A stretch of DNA of 64,000 bases from Globodera rostochiensis. Taxonomy: Eukaryota; Nematoda; Chromadorea; Rhabditida; Heteroderidae. The stretch is from positions 131,050 to 195,049 of the forward strand of contig JAEVLN010000045.1 of assembly GCA_018350325.1 (NCBI GenBank), given 5' to 3'. Positions 47,641-58,074 of this stretch are shown here, piece after piece; positions within the stretch are counted from its first letter, which is position 1; every line of letters starts with the position of its first letter. The notes below the pieces were generated by a model. The model was given only the letters and a program-made list of their open reading frames with translations. It had not been told where the DNA came from and made no database searches. Made by a program: the position numbers and the translations under genes.

Positions 47641-47831
47641 ATTGGGGAATGAGGAATGATGTGGAGAGAGGCCCCGACGAGGGAAAACCGTCGGGTATAT
47701 GTAGAGGGAATGGTCAGTGACGGGTCAGAATAAATCGATAGGGGGTGACATGGGTGATAGAGAAAGGGAAAATGGGCACACAAAGGAGGAGGGGGAAAAG
47801 ACCGTTTGTGGTGTGTGTCCCACACCCAACA
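47585..47831 (-). repeat. 5' LTR of the gypsy element
   Basis: 247 bp. It differs from the other LTR at two positions (A for C near 47599, A for G near 47721). Confidence 0.92.
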
Positions 47832-48480
47832 AAAACCAAACGATTTGATCATTAATTAAATTGTTATCCCTTTTTATCGAAAAAATCAAACGATAATAAT
47901 CTCTTTTTATTGCAGAAATCAAACGATTTCATCATTAATTAGCAATAAAAACGAAAAATACACCCCTAAGGATCGACTTTTTCAAAATTTTCAAAAAAAT
48001 ACACCCCTGAGAATCGACTTTTTCAAAATTTTCAAAAAATGCACCCTTAAAAATTGACTTTTTCGCGATTAAAATTCTGCCACCAAAAAATGAAAATTTT
48101 TAAATCTGCTTATTTTCAAAAAATTTTCTCTGAAATCCTTTAATTTGCATATAAAAATTTTTTTTTTCTTATTACTTCAATTAGGAAATTTTCCCATTTT
48201 TTGCAATGTTTGAAAAAAATTTTTCTCCATATTTTGTCCATATTTTGCAATTTTTGTCCATATTTGGTCCATATTTTGCGATTTTCATCCATATTTTATG
48301 GCCATATTTCGAGATTTTTTATCCATATAAATCGCCGCCCTATTAATTAAATAGTTTTTAAAAATAATTCCTTTTTATCGAAAAAAAATCAAACGATTTG
48401 ATGGTTAATTAATAGTTTTTATAAATAATAAGCTCTTTTTATTGCAGGAAATCAAACAATTTGATCATTATTAATTTTAA
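47832..48480. repeat. AATCAAACGATTTGATCATTAATT repeats and hAT-derived piece
   Basis: Units of about 55 bp built on CTTTTTATTGCAGAAATCAA and ACGATTTGATCATTAATTAA occur at 47835-47945 and 48345-48475, and again at 52628-52690 and 28330-28400. Between them 47943-48350 resembles the interior and right end of the hAT element at 5827-6420. Confidence 0.6.
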
Positions 48481-49291
48481 TTTTTGCACACTAAAAACAA
48501 GGTAAAAAACCAAGACCGGAAGCCGCCAAAACAAAAAAGCAATTAATCTCAATTTCATGTTTTTTTTAATTAAAATTTCTTGGTCTAATTCCTTTAAAGC
48601 CTGCTAGTCACAATGATTGATTTCAATGTCGAATTTCATTTTTGCATATTCCTGCATCAATTTGTGCAAATTTAGATTTAAAATTATTATTTTCAATAAT
48701 TGGTTGATTGGCAAATCAAAATATCAACTCATTTTTGATGTATTCATTGGGCGAACCCGAATTTATTTGCTGAGATTTAATTAGAAAATATATAAAATTT
48801 TATTTTTCCCCCGTAAAACCCGTAAAGATCAGGTTTTTGGAGGGCAATAAGTACTTTTGAAAATGCAAATGAGTATCTGATGCGGTCGTGTAGTTCTATG
48901 GTGTGTGTAAAATTTTAAAATATTTTTGATGACAATTCAGATAAATTTTCATTTTTTTGCTCAGCAAATAGGGTGAATATTTATAAACACAACATTGTTC
49001 AAAGTTTAATGATCTTAATATTTTAGTGGCATTTTTTATTTTATAAAATTTTAAAATTTCAAAATGTTTTAGTCATTTATTGAAGATTTAGAAATTTTCA
49101 CTTTTAACACCCAGAATTAAGATATGTTGCCAAATTTTATTAATTTGAAGCAATTTTTCTTAACAAACATTGCTAAAATCCTCAAAAAAATTTGCGATTC
49201 TGAGTTGTTGGGCTAAATTAAACATGACGACAAATCCAAGATTATTTTTTTCACAAATTACAAAATCGCTCTTGAGATTTTTAAACCCTAG
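48481..49291. other. AT-rich intergenic, nothing recognised
   Basis: Low-complexity AT sequence without a convincing frame or repeat structure. Confidence 0.4.
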
Positions 49292-49440
49292 ATGAAACAT
49301 CAGAACTTTGGAAAATATTGGATGCAATTGAACAATTTTTTTTTCAAAATTTCAACGAACAAATTCATTGCTATTATGCCATAAGCTATGGTTTAAATTG
49401 GCATATCTTTGCAATGCGACCTTTGTGTATGATGGATACC
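49292..49440 (+). pseudogene. stray exon 5 fragment of the large secreted gene
   Basis: This matches about 7136-7285 in copy 1 (TCAGAACTTTGGAAAATATT, then ATTGCTATTATGCCATAAGC) with several changes and small deletions. It lacks the rest of the gene and points to a further dispersed copy. Confidence 0.8.
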
Positions 49441-50105
49441 AATGGCATTGCCCAACCCATAAAGGGCAGAAGATTTTAATTCGACGTTTTAAGCCTTCCC
49501 ATCACACACAAAAACACATTCTGCGGCTCACGCGACCAGGGCTTATATGTAGACCGGTATGTGTTTTTCCGAGATAACTGTCCCAATGGCCTGCTGGCGC
49601 ACCCCATACGGTTACACAGTTAGATTATCGTCAACCATTGCCATAGTATTAGTCGTAATCTTTTAGTTTGAGTCGTCGAAAACACCACGGAGGGCGACCT
49701 GTCCGTGAACAATGGGTTTTTGGGATGTTCGTTGTGAACGCAGGTGTCGGTATCATTCAAATATTCGAGGAACGCGACAGAAACACCTTGTAACCGATCA
49801 TTGAACAGTTTGTGCTTCCGATGGGGAGAGCCATAGCTCTATCCAAGTCGTCCGGCCATACATTCATCACAGTGTGAATCACCGACAGAACTTTGTGTGT
49901 CCATTGACCGGGACACACACCAACTATGTTGAAAATTTCTGGAAGAATCTGAAAAGTAAGAACAAAGAGATGCCAGGGACCGACCTTTTGTGACATGCTG
50001 CCAGGGTACATGGACTTTATTTGGCGTCAATTCAACGGAAAAAGACTCTTGCTGCTTTTGACAATATTTTTGATCAGATTTAGTTGTTGCATGCATTTTT
50101 AACAA
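49430..50105 (+). pseudogene. Merlin/ISXO2-like transposase remnant
   Basis: Broken plus-strand frames read DGYQWHC, then GRPVREQWVFGMFVVNAGV, FEERDRNTL-stop-PIIEQFV, and PGTHTNYVENFWKNLKSKNK. This order (WVFG, D-RNTL-PII, HTN-VE-W-LK) is that of ISXO2-like/Merlin DDE transposases. At least three in-frame stops make it inactive. Terminal repeats were not found. Confidence 0.7.
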
Positions 50106-50404
50106 AAATAATTTTTCAAAAAATTATAGATGTTGAAATCATGTATTAGATGGTCATATGATAATCTGATGTCATATTCGAGATCAGCGACCTCGATAAC
50201 CACTGAATACTTCTCAAAATTTCTTAACCCTTCATTTTTTAAAAATCGCGACCAATGTTCTTTACTATTACCAAAATTTTAGGCGCTTTCATTCCTTTTG
50301 CAAAATAGAAATTGGTCCGCAGATGCAACATTTGCTAGGTGCCCATGGTTTTAAACAGAAGTTGGTGATCGGCGCCTACATTCCACACCGGATGGGTAAA
50401 TACC

Positions 50405-50544
50405 CAACTCGCTACCTGCCAACTCGCTACACCCCAACTCGCTACTTTGACCCGACTCGATACTTTTATCCCGACTCGCTACTTTTGTCCCAACACGCTA
50501 TTTTTATCCCGACTCGCTACTTTTGTCCCAACTCGCTACTTTAA
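50405..50544. repeat. minisatellite, CTCGCTACTTTTGTCCCAA units
   Basis: About eight imperfect 12-19-bp units of CAACTCGCTACTTTTGTCC, with TATCCCGA variants. Confidence 0.85.
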
Positions 50545-50646
50545 AAAAAAAAGACATTTAAAACAGAAAACGACTAAACTCATTTTGTTAAAATTAATAA
50601 CTGTTATGATATAAGTATTAAGCAATCAAAATACACACAACAGCCA

Positions 50647-51900
50647 ATGCATTGGCTCCAAACTTTATTAATTTCCGACTTTCCTGAAAATCCGAATCTT
50701 TGCTACAAATGGACTAAAGGTGGTGGAAACAAGACGTCATTAAAAGGAGGAAAGGAGCGTTACGTCTGCGCTGGATGCCGAAAGATCAAAGACGCAAAAC
50801 AAGCTAGAAACGATACCAAATTGCCGTCCCGGATTCGATTTGGTGGCGTATGGCTTGATGAAAGGCCAAGCCATCCGCATTTCTGCCAGCCTTCGAAAAA
50901 AACACCGTTTTAATAAAAAAAAATCACTTATCGTTTTAAAAAACTCCAAATCTTAGGAGCGAAGAAAAGTACAAGCCGAATTGGTACAGGGAACACGAGA
51001 AACCGTCGCTTCGGCACGCGTCCGTATCGATGTAAGAGTCGCGCAGAAATACAACGACGTCGCCGAAGAAACGCGTGAAGGAATTCGCGATTCTGCTTGT
51101 GGGAACACAATTGCTACACGGAAGGCAATCTTCTTCAAATCTTTTAAGGAAAATTATAAATCGAAACGTTTCAGCAATGTGAGGACCCTTACCCGTTTGG
51201 CCAACGTTGAATACAAACCTTTGTGGCTGACGCTCCGTGGACGACTCGCTCCACCAAACTCACTGCATTCGGACGAAATGCTCATGCGGTATCTGGATGA
51301 AGAATTGGCTCTGTTTTCTTCACCGAGGCTGCTTTCTCTTCTGAAGAAGTCTTACGTAATAGTTGCTGACGGAACCTTTAAGGCCTCGCCAAAAGGGATT
51401 TATCAGGTTAAAACTCTAATATAGATTTGAAATTTTATTTAGTTTTTCTAGGTTGTTCAGGCCAATTTTGACTTTGAGCCAGCTTCAGTGCAGGCATTCT
51501 CCGAGCAGTTCCCAGCAATTGCGAAAAAAATGTGTGTTTTTCACGTCTTACAAGCGCTCAATCGTCGGATTCAAAAAATCGGGCTGGACGACCTCTACGT
51601 TTCACTAGAACCGGAAGGAATGGTATTTCAGCGGTTTATCCGCATGATTGGCGCTCATCAATTTTGTCCTCCAAACTACACCAACCGCTCAATACAGATG
51701 TTGCAGCGTCTCATCGAGGAATCCGAACTGGAAGTTGATAGCGAGTTGGGTGTGATCCCACCGGATGTACCCAGCGGCCTAATTGATTATTAGAAAAAGG
51801 CAACCACATTACAACGAAGTCCTCAGTAATTGAAGAAAACATCGGCGAAGACTTCTGTCCAGAATCAGGTACAAATCTTTGCGTTCATTGATCAGCTATT
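50647..51900 (+). pseudogene. MULE transposase with N-terminal FLYWCH-like finger, core partly missing
   Basis: Exon 1 (to about 50912) encodes CYKWTKGGGNKTSLKGG then YVCAGC and HPHFC, a FLYWCH/WRKY-like zinc domain common in MULE proteins. The second open part (about 50957-51406) leads to VIVADGTFKASPKGIYQ, the first catalytic Asp motif. After a 45-bp intron, 51452-51793 reads VVQANFDFEPASVQAFSEQF, then CVFHVLQALNRRIQKIGL. The usual stretch of about 50-60 residues between the DGTF and FDFE motifs is missing, and no inverted ends are seen. The 3' end is fused to a duplicated host fragment at 52029. Confidence 0.72.
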
Positions 51901-52028
51901 TCAAATTCAGAAGCAGTGCAAGCGCAGGCCGCGAATGTTCGACTTTCTGACTGCTTTGCACAAATGGGAATCCAAAAAATGCAGGAAGTAAGGGAGGCCC
52001 TTACAAAAAAAAACCAGGTCATTAAAAT

Positions 52029-52628
52029 TTCTTCTTCTTGTGTAAGCTTCTGATCAGTCGAATCAGAATTATAAGCTTCAACATTCTGATCAATATTTTC
52101 GTCATCCTCAGCTTGTCCAGTAAATGTTTGAACTGCTTGAATCTCCGTTCTTTCTGTTCTTTTCTTTTTTGTCAGATTCCAGGCCCACAAATTTGAGTTT
52201 GACGGAGTTTTTCCCACTTTTATTTCTTCAAGGTCATCTTCGTCCCAACCTTTCCCAAATATTTCGTCAAAAGTTTGTCGAATTTTTCCCTCTTTTGGTT
52301 CATCAACAGCCAAAATTTTGACAATTAAATTTATAAATAGAAAAAATAATGCCAAAAGCTTCATTTATTAAATTTGTATGCTATTTGCTGAAATTTCAAT
52401 AATTGTATTGAGGGAGAGTTTTTAATTTAGAGCGATTTACAAAAATAAGATATTTTAGCTTAAAAATTATGTTAATTTTATAAATTGTAAGATTTTATTA
52501 ATTGATTTTAATATTGACTCAATTTTTTATTTTGTAAAAAGTTTAATTGGATGATCATATTATGTGTATATGACACGTCATTCATATGACAATATTTATA
52601 TTTCATATTTTCAGACTTGACTTCCGAC
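52029..52628 (-). repeat. 600-bp duplicate of the HTH-protein gene start and promoter
   Basis: It is nearly identical to 45314-45911. Differences include Glu for Asp at residue 25 of the encoded protein. The encoded frame (from 52364) keeps the signal peptide and linker through STDQKLTQE and then runs into unrelated MULE-side sequence, so it would give a chimeric 159-aa product at most. Confidence 0.9.
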
Positions 52629-53090
52629 TAATTAAATAGTTTTTTAAAATAATTCCTTTTTATTGCAGAAATCAAACAATTTGATCATTTTTTTATGACC
52701 TGCTAGTCACAATTGAGTTATCTTAATTCTTAGTACTTTAGTGTCATAAAATGCAGAAAGTTCAATAATTTTCTTTAAAGCCGATAAATTTTTACAAAAA
52801 AAAATTTCCCGACGGCGCCTGTCGGCGCCACCGGACCCTTACCACTTTCCTTATTGTGAATCCCGGTTAATCCCGCTTCCGGTCCCGATCCCGGTTTTTG
52901 AAAAGTCATAATCCCGATACCGTTCAACATGCTGGTCCCGTTCCCGGCTTTTGCGATCAAATTCAATCTCGGCCCCGGGTTTTACCAAAAATCCCGATTC
53001 CGGCCAAAACTTATCTATCTGGTCCTTAATACAGAAACGAACGCTTAGGATCCCTCCTACCAAGCACTTATCGAATGTTTAAATATGCCA
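52629..53090. repeat. dispersed repeats between duplicate and receptor region
   Basis: It contains the GACGGCGCCTGTCGGCGCC element (52810-52835) and a CCCGAT/CCCGGTT-rich block (52858-53000). No gene is supported. Confidence 0.45.
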
Positions 53091-53096
53091 TTTTAG

Positions 53097-53167
53097 CACA
53101 GAATCGAAAGGCTTTTGGCAATGAATGGCAATCACTCATTGAATTGTTCAACAGAAATTCCTTATAA
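53097..53167 (+). pseudogene. last-exon remnant of an srsx-like receptor
   Basis: After a TTTTAG acceptor the sequence encodes RKAFGNEWQSLIELFNRNSL then stop, after a 2-bp deletion. It matches the final exon of the receptor at 53556-54839 (KEYRKAFDKEWQTINKLFNR). The rest of that copy is gone. Confidence 0.7.
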
Positions 53168-53555
53168 CCGTATTGTAAGCCTAAAGCCTATATTTGTAAT
53201 AAAGTTTATTGGTTGTAAGTGGAGACAATGGACCTTTTACTCGGTGGGTCCGACATTTAACAATTTTAAACATTTTTAGGTGTCGCCTATCGGCGCCGTC
53301 AGACCCAACAATTAATTGTCTGAAAGTGCATTAAAACCATTTTTTTGTATTTCTTTGTTCCAACGTTTGACACGCAAATCTGTTTAACAAATTAAACAAA
53401 AAAATTACAGCAAATGAAAAGAATTTCTTAAATTCAGAAATACAATTTAAATGAAAGAAACGGACTAAAAATTGTTGAGCATTTCATTTTTTGCCCAACT
53501 TTTGCATTAGTAAAATTATAAATACTTTTAAGCACATTTATTTGATTCGTAAACA

Positions 53556-54839
53556 ATGTCAACAAATTCAACTATTAATGAGGTCAGGTTAATTATGAAT
53601 TTTAATATTATTAATTTTTTAAGGTATTTTACGAATTAGCAAATGCTCGTCCCTGCTGGAGTTTGATTATTTTTGCTTCAATTTACACAATTTTGGCAAT
53701 TGTTGGCATTTTTTGGAATTTTTCAGTTGTTTACGTAACACTTCGGACAAAGTTGTTGACATTTAATTTAAACAAAGTTTAATTATTAAATTATAAGCAT
53801 TTTGAAAATATTTTCAGATCAATGAACAATTCCGCCAACAAATTGTTGGCCATTTATTCGTTTTTCGAAATCGTTCACCAATCTGGTCATTTCTTATTCA
53901 CATATTTAGTAATTTCTGGCCAATATTTAATGCCCTACAAAACCGTCATTCGAATTCTTACGCCTTCATTATTTGCAGTTGGTTGCACTAATTTTTTACT
54001 TTTTTTCACAAGCATTGACCGACTCATTGCTGTGATTTTTCCGCTAAGGTAAAATTAAAAATGTATTTAAATTTAAATTTATATTTTATTTTATTTTTAG
54101 ACAATCAGAAAATGTCTTTTTTTATGTTATTACATTACCTTTCATCGGGCTATACTACGTTTATGCCCTTTATTCCCAATCTTGCCATTTAACAGACGAA
54201 ACAGTCATTACTGGCACAATAAACGACATTGGAATGGCTGCTGTATTATTTTATTTGAATTTGTTGATTTTATAACATTTTTCTTTTTAATGCTTATTGT
54301 GACGAAAAAGACTTCGCTTTCCGTGCACAAAATAATTTGGTTGAATTGAGGAGAACTGGACGAGTTTGTGAAAGAATGTTTTCCTCAAAAAGAAGAGCAA
54401 ATTTATTCATAGAAAATGACATTTAGGGGGTCGGAGTTTGTCAGGGCAATTTTTAGCGTTACAATTTTAAATGAGTCATAAATTTGGAAAGAAGAAAGAA
54501 CAAAATCAAACTGCCGCATTTCCGCGACCTTTATTAGCTATTTTCTTTAACAAATTACATTAAGTTTCAATGCACAAATTCGTCGGAATTTTTCCCGCAA
54601 TTTATCAAAATTTAATGTTTTTATGGACGTTGGGAGAAATCATCGCCATTTTGTTAAACATCAGTGCCGCCTCCAATGCGCCAATTCTTTACTTTACAAG
54701 GTAAAAATAAAATATAAATATCGAATTTAAAAAATATTGTATTTTTAGCAAAGAATATCGGAAGGCTTTTGACAAAGAATGGCAAACGATCAACAAATTG
54801 TTCAACAGAAATTCAGTACACACAACTCAGCTCTTTTAA
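53556..54839 (+). pseudogene. nematode serpentine receptor, srsx-like, broken in the middle
   Basis: Exons 53556-53582, 53624-53751, 53818-54048 and 54101-54275 join in phase and give transmembrane helices 1 to about 5 (IYTILAIVGIFWNFSVVYVT; NNSANKLLAIYSFFEIVHQS; TNFLLFFTSIDRLIAVIFPL). The last has an SIDRL in place of DRY, as in the srsx and srx families. A TAA at 54273 interrupts the fifth helix. The end is recovered at about 54570-54700 plus 54749-54839 (EIIAILLNISAASNAPILYF, SKEYRKAFDKEW), the seventh helix and tail. Helix 6 is degraded. In nematodes this family is chemosensory. Confidence 0.75.
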
Positions 54840-55661
54840 AACGAATTGTGGCACTTCTTTAGAGTGGGGCATTGCAAAACCAATAAGGGGGACCCTTTAC
54901 TTTTCTAAGAATAATTCGTTTTTTTCAAAAATTTCAACAAATTCAAAAACCGCTTTTTTGGCATTTGAAAATCTATGGTTTCGGTTGTAAAAATAACAAA
55001 AGTACTCCCCCTAATGTTTGGAATTTTTATGGAAATTTGTTGACAAAAATTCTTCATTTTATAGCACGAACTTACTTTAATGATTTTTTTACATCAGCAT
55101 TATTAATTTTTGGATCAGTTTCTTAATAAAAACAGAACAAATTTTAAAATTTTCACGGTCTCCCATTGCTAAAAAGCTTCATAAACTACCGTATTTTTAA
55201 AATTTTTGTTGCAAATCTCTTCAAATTGAGTAAAATTTCAAAATTTTCTCATCTGATGAGCCCGCCACCCCATCACTTGTCATTGGCACATGCACCATAA
55301 CGTGAATGTTTTGCAGAACCGGTTGTCGGCTAAAAACCGAAACTAAAAACCGGAGGTCGAAAAACCTGCCTACACGAAAATGGTAGGCCCGGTTTAAACC
55401 ACTTTTAATCAACCCTATTAATGGTACATCAAATTCAAATTAATTTATTTTTCAATATTGGAAAGAGATTATTTTTTGTTGTTATAAAATTATACAAACA
55501 GCAATAAATGATCGATCACCTTATCAATTAATCCAGCAGTTCAAACAATTCATTCACAAATGTGAATTTCTCAGTTTGTTTTATAAAACATTTTGCAGTT
55601 TGTTGCAATGTAAGCAATGAAAAATTTGTCATTATGTTAAAGTTATTTTTTTAGATTTTAA
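54840..55661. other. intergenic, no supported gene
   Basis: AT-rich with a GGTTTTTAG/CTAAAAACCG inverted stretch near 55318-55395 that could be a decayed MITE. Nothing else seen. Confidence 0.35.
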
Positions 55662-56971
55662 ATGTTTTCCTTTATTTTGATGTTTTTATATACGATTGGA
55701 ATTGTTATAAACGGTTTAGTCATTTTGGTTATTTTATCAATTCGTAAAATGAGGAAATCCTCCATGAATATGTTATTACTAAATTTGGTAATTTTTATTT
55801 TAATATAATTAATAAAAAAACTTTAAGGCTTTATCGGACTTGTGCGTGTTGTCTGTAAATTCATTATACCTTTCACCAAAATTGTTTGAACATTATGGAA
55901 TAAAATTTAAATTTTCCACAATTTATTGTTGTTTTCATACATTTACCACTGGCGTTTGTGGACTTGTTTCCATTCTTACGTACATGCTTATTTGTGTTGA
56001 ACGGTAAATTTAATTTTTTCAAATAATTACAAAAAGAATTATTTTTAATAAAATAAGACTTTATGTATTTTGGGTTAAAAAATTAGAAGGTATTTTTACT
56101 TTTATGGCATAAATATTCTAAATTTAGATACATTGTTATTGTTTGTCCACTTCATGCAAGCTTTTGGTGTGCTCGGAGTCGAATTTTGATGATTATAAAT
56201 GCTTTTTGGGCATTTTCCACAATGTACAGGTTACCCTATCTTGACCTTGCGGGCGCAAACGAAGGTTAAATTTAAAAAATAAATAAATTAAATTAATTTT
56301 TTAAAACGAATATTATGTAATATGTTTGAGGCTAATATTTTGAAGCGAATATATAAATATAAATTTGGTGTATTGTTTTGAATACAGAAACATTAAGAAT
56401 CAAATCGTTATATATTATTTGTTCTTAGTTAATTCAGTTAAATATGGCTGTTTTATTGAATTTCTTCCATTTCATTGGGTTTCTGAATTTGTGCTTGTCC
56501 ATGTGTCCGTGTTTATGGTGTCTTCAACACTTTACTATAGAACATGCAAAGTTTTATGGTCATTGGAAATATTGGGATACTCACAGCTTAACGGTCAATA
56601 AATTTTGTTCTACTTTTTAAATTAAAATTATATTCTATGTATGTTTATTATAATTATAATTAAAGCAAAATATAATTTATCCAATTGTTCAGAAAATAAA
56701 ATAATCGAACGTCGAAAATTATTGAAAGTGCTCATTTTATGCTTTGTTCTATATTTTTTATGCTCATTTGGCTGTTTATAATTTGGTAATATTATTAAAC
56801 TATTTATTTTAAAATTTTAATTATTTTAGTGAATTGTTTGGATTTGACATTCTGCGATATGCAATTCGTTTGTTTACCATACAAAGTGCGATCAACCCTT
56901 TTCTATACACATTGATCGGAAAACAATTTCGCGAAAATTTTTTAAATTTTTTTGCAAGATTTTGGCGATAA
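55662..56971 (+). CDS. rhodopsin-family peptide-type GPCR
   Basis: Exons 55662-55787, 55828-56003, 56128-56229 and 56388-56593 join in phase; 56666-56773 and 56831-56971 follow. Visible landmarks are helix 1 (INGLVILVILSI), helix 2 start (LLLNLALSDLCVLSVNSLYL), helix 3 ending LICVERYIVIVCPL with ERY for DRY, helix 5 with a basic end (STLYYRTCKVLW), helix 6 (LLKVLILCFVLYFLC) and helix 7 (AINPFLYTLIGKQFRENF) with the NPxxY motif. The pattern is that of neuropeptide-type receptors. The exon 5 to 6 junction does not join in frame with any donor I can see and includes a TAA near 56777, so a small indel is likely. An upstream exon with the glycosylated N-terminus may also be missing. Confidence 0.75.
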
Positions 56972-57581
56972 TATCGCGTCGGCAAATAGAATATGCTTAA
57001 CGTTATCAATGATTAATGTCAAGATTTTTTTATTTAATAAATAATAATTTTTACAACATTTTTAAATATTTATTACTTTAATATACATAATTACTATAAA
57101 TGGTAAACAATTTCATCAGATGAACTAGGGTTTTTTGTTGTTGCTAAACCAGGGTAATCGCTGCTAAAAAGTACATAAGAATCGAAGAAAAAAAAATCCA
57201 TAAAAAATGGAGAGTAAATCCAATTTACCCCAACTAGATTAAGGTTTCGGCAGTCAAAGTTGGCCTTTTTTGCGCAATTATCTACAAATTGCTGCTAGCA
57301 AATCCAGTTGAAATTTGTGTAAAACTGGTTGTACAATGCGAAACCCATAAATTGGTTGCTCAATTAAGGAAAAATTGTGTATTTGACCGGATTTTCAGCG
57401 AAAATCTTCTTTTCTCCATTTTTTTGCACTTTTGCGCTGTATAAAAGCATTGCGCGTTTGGCTTTATTTCCATAGCCCATTTTTGGTTAGTAAAAAAACT
57501 TTTAATAAATCTGAAATAAAAATCTATCCCAAATTAATTTTTTTTTGTTTGTTGTTTAAGCCTAAATAAAATAGAAAAACG
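56972..57581. other. intergenic and upstream of the secreted 90-aa gene
   Basis: No repeats or frames recognised. A TATA-like ATAAAAG lies at about 57442. Confidence 0.35.
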
Positions 57582-58074
57582 ATGTTTGCCCGATGCGTCT
57601 CTATTATTTTATTTATTTTTGTCTCACTTTTTGCGACAATTTTGGGACAGTGGTGGGATATGATGAATAATAACAATATGGGCCCAGGAACGGCTGATCA
57701 TCACACCAGTGGCACAATCCTGTCGCAAGATGGCGGAAATGCTTTAAGGCAAAAAATAAAATTTAAAAAAAAATATATTTATTTCAATATATTTTAATTT
57801 TATTTTTTCCAGAAACGATGGACATACCGAATACTATGCCAACCAAAATTCCTGGAATAATCCGAGTAAGTATAGTCAATATTCCGGCATTTTCCGGTCA
57901 TATTTAAGCAAAAATGATTGTATTCACAAAAAATTTAAGATAGTTTTCATTTTTTATTTTAACAAAATTAATGACTTTTATCGTGAATTTTGGATTTTGT
58001 TACATTCCCTACATTACTTAGATGCATGGAATGGAATGCAATGGCCTGCATTCCCAAGCTTCGGTCGTCGTTGA
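57582..58074 (+). CDS. small secreted protein (90 aa), possible neuropeptide precursor
   Basis: Three exons join in phase: 57582-57748, 57813-57865 and 58022-58074. The first intron starts with GC (AAG then GCAAAA) and ends CCAG. The signal peptide is MFARCVSIILFIFVSLFATI. The mature part is rich in Asn, Trp and Gly and ends NAWNGMQWPAFPSFGRR. A C-terminal Gly-Arg-Arg is a classic amidation and processing signal, so the end could give a ...PSF-amide. No other dibasic site is clear, so a short peptide would need another protease. An alternative is a structural or gland secretory protein. No family recognised. Confidence 0.7.

Larger units (their letters stand above)
46087..47831 (-). mobile_element. 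Ty3/gypsy LTR element, internally deleted, 5-bp TSD
   Basis: Two 247-bp LTRs (46087-46333 and 47585-47831) with TGTTG...CAACA ends differ at only 2 positions. The flanks are AAAAC on both sides (46082-46086, 47832-47836). A purine tract (AGTGGGGGAGG) abuts the 3' LTR on the minus strand. The 1251-bp interior keeps only the integrase end: gag, protease, reverse transcriptase and RNase H are gone and no primer-binding site follows the 5' LTR. Confidence 0.93.

Noticed and set aside
46451..47659. Several plus-strand frames across the gypsy element
   Set aside because: Shadows of the integrase, whose DDE and GPY-like motifs are on the minus strand.
50405..50544. Possible CRISPR-like array
   Set aside because: The spacing is direct tandem repetition of one short unit with no distinct spacers, and the genome is eukaryotic.
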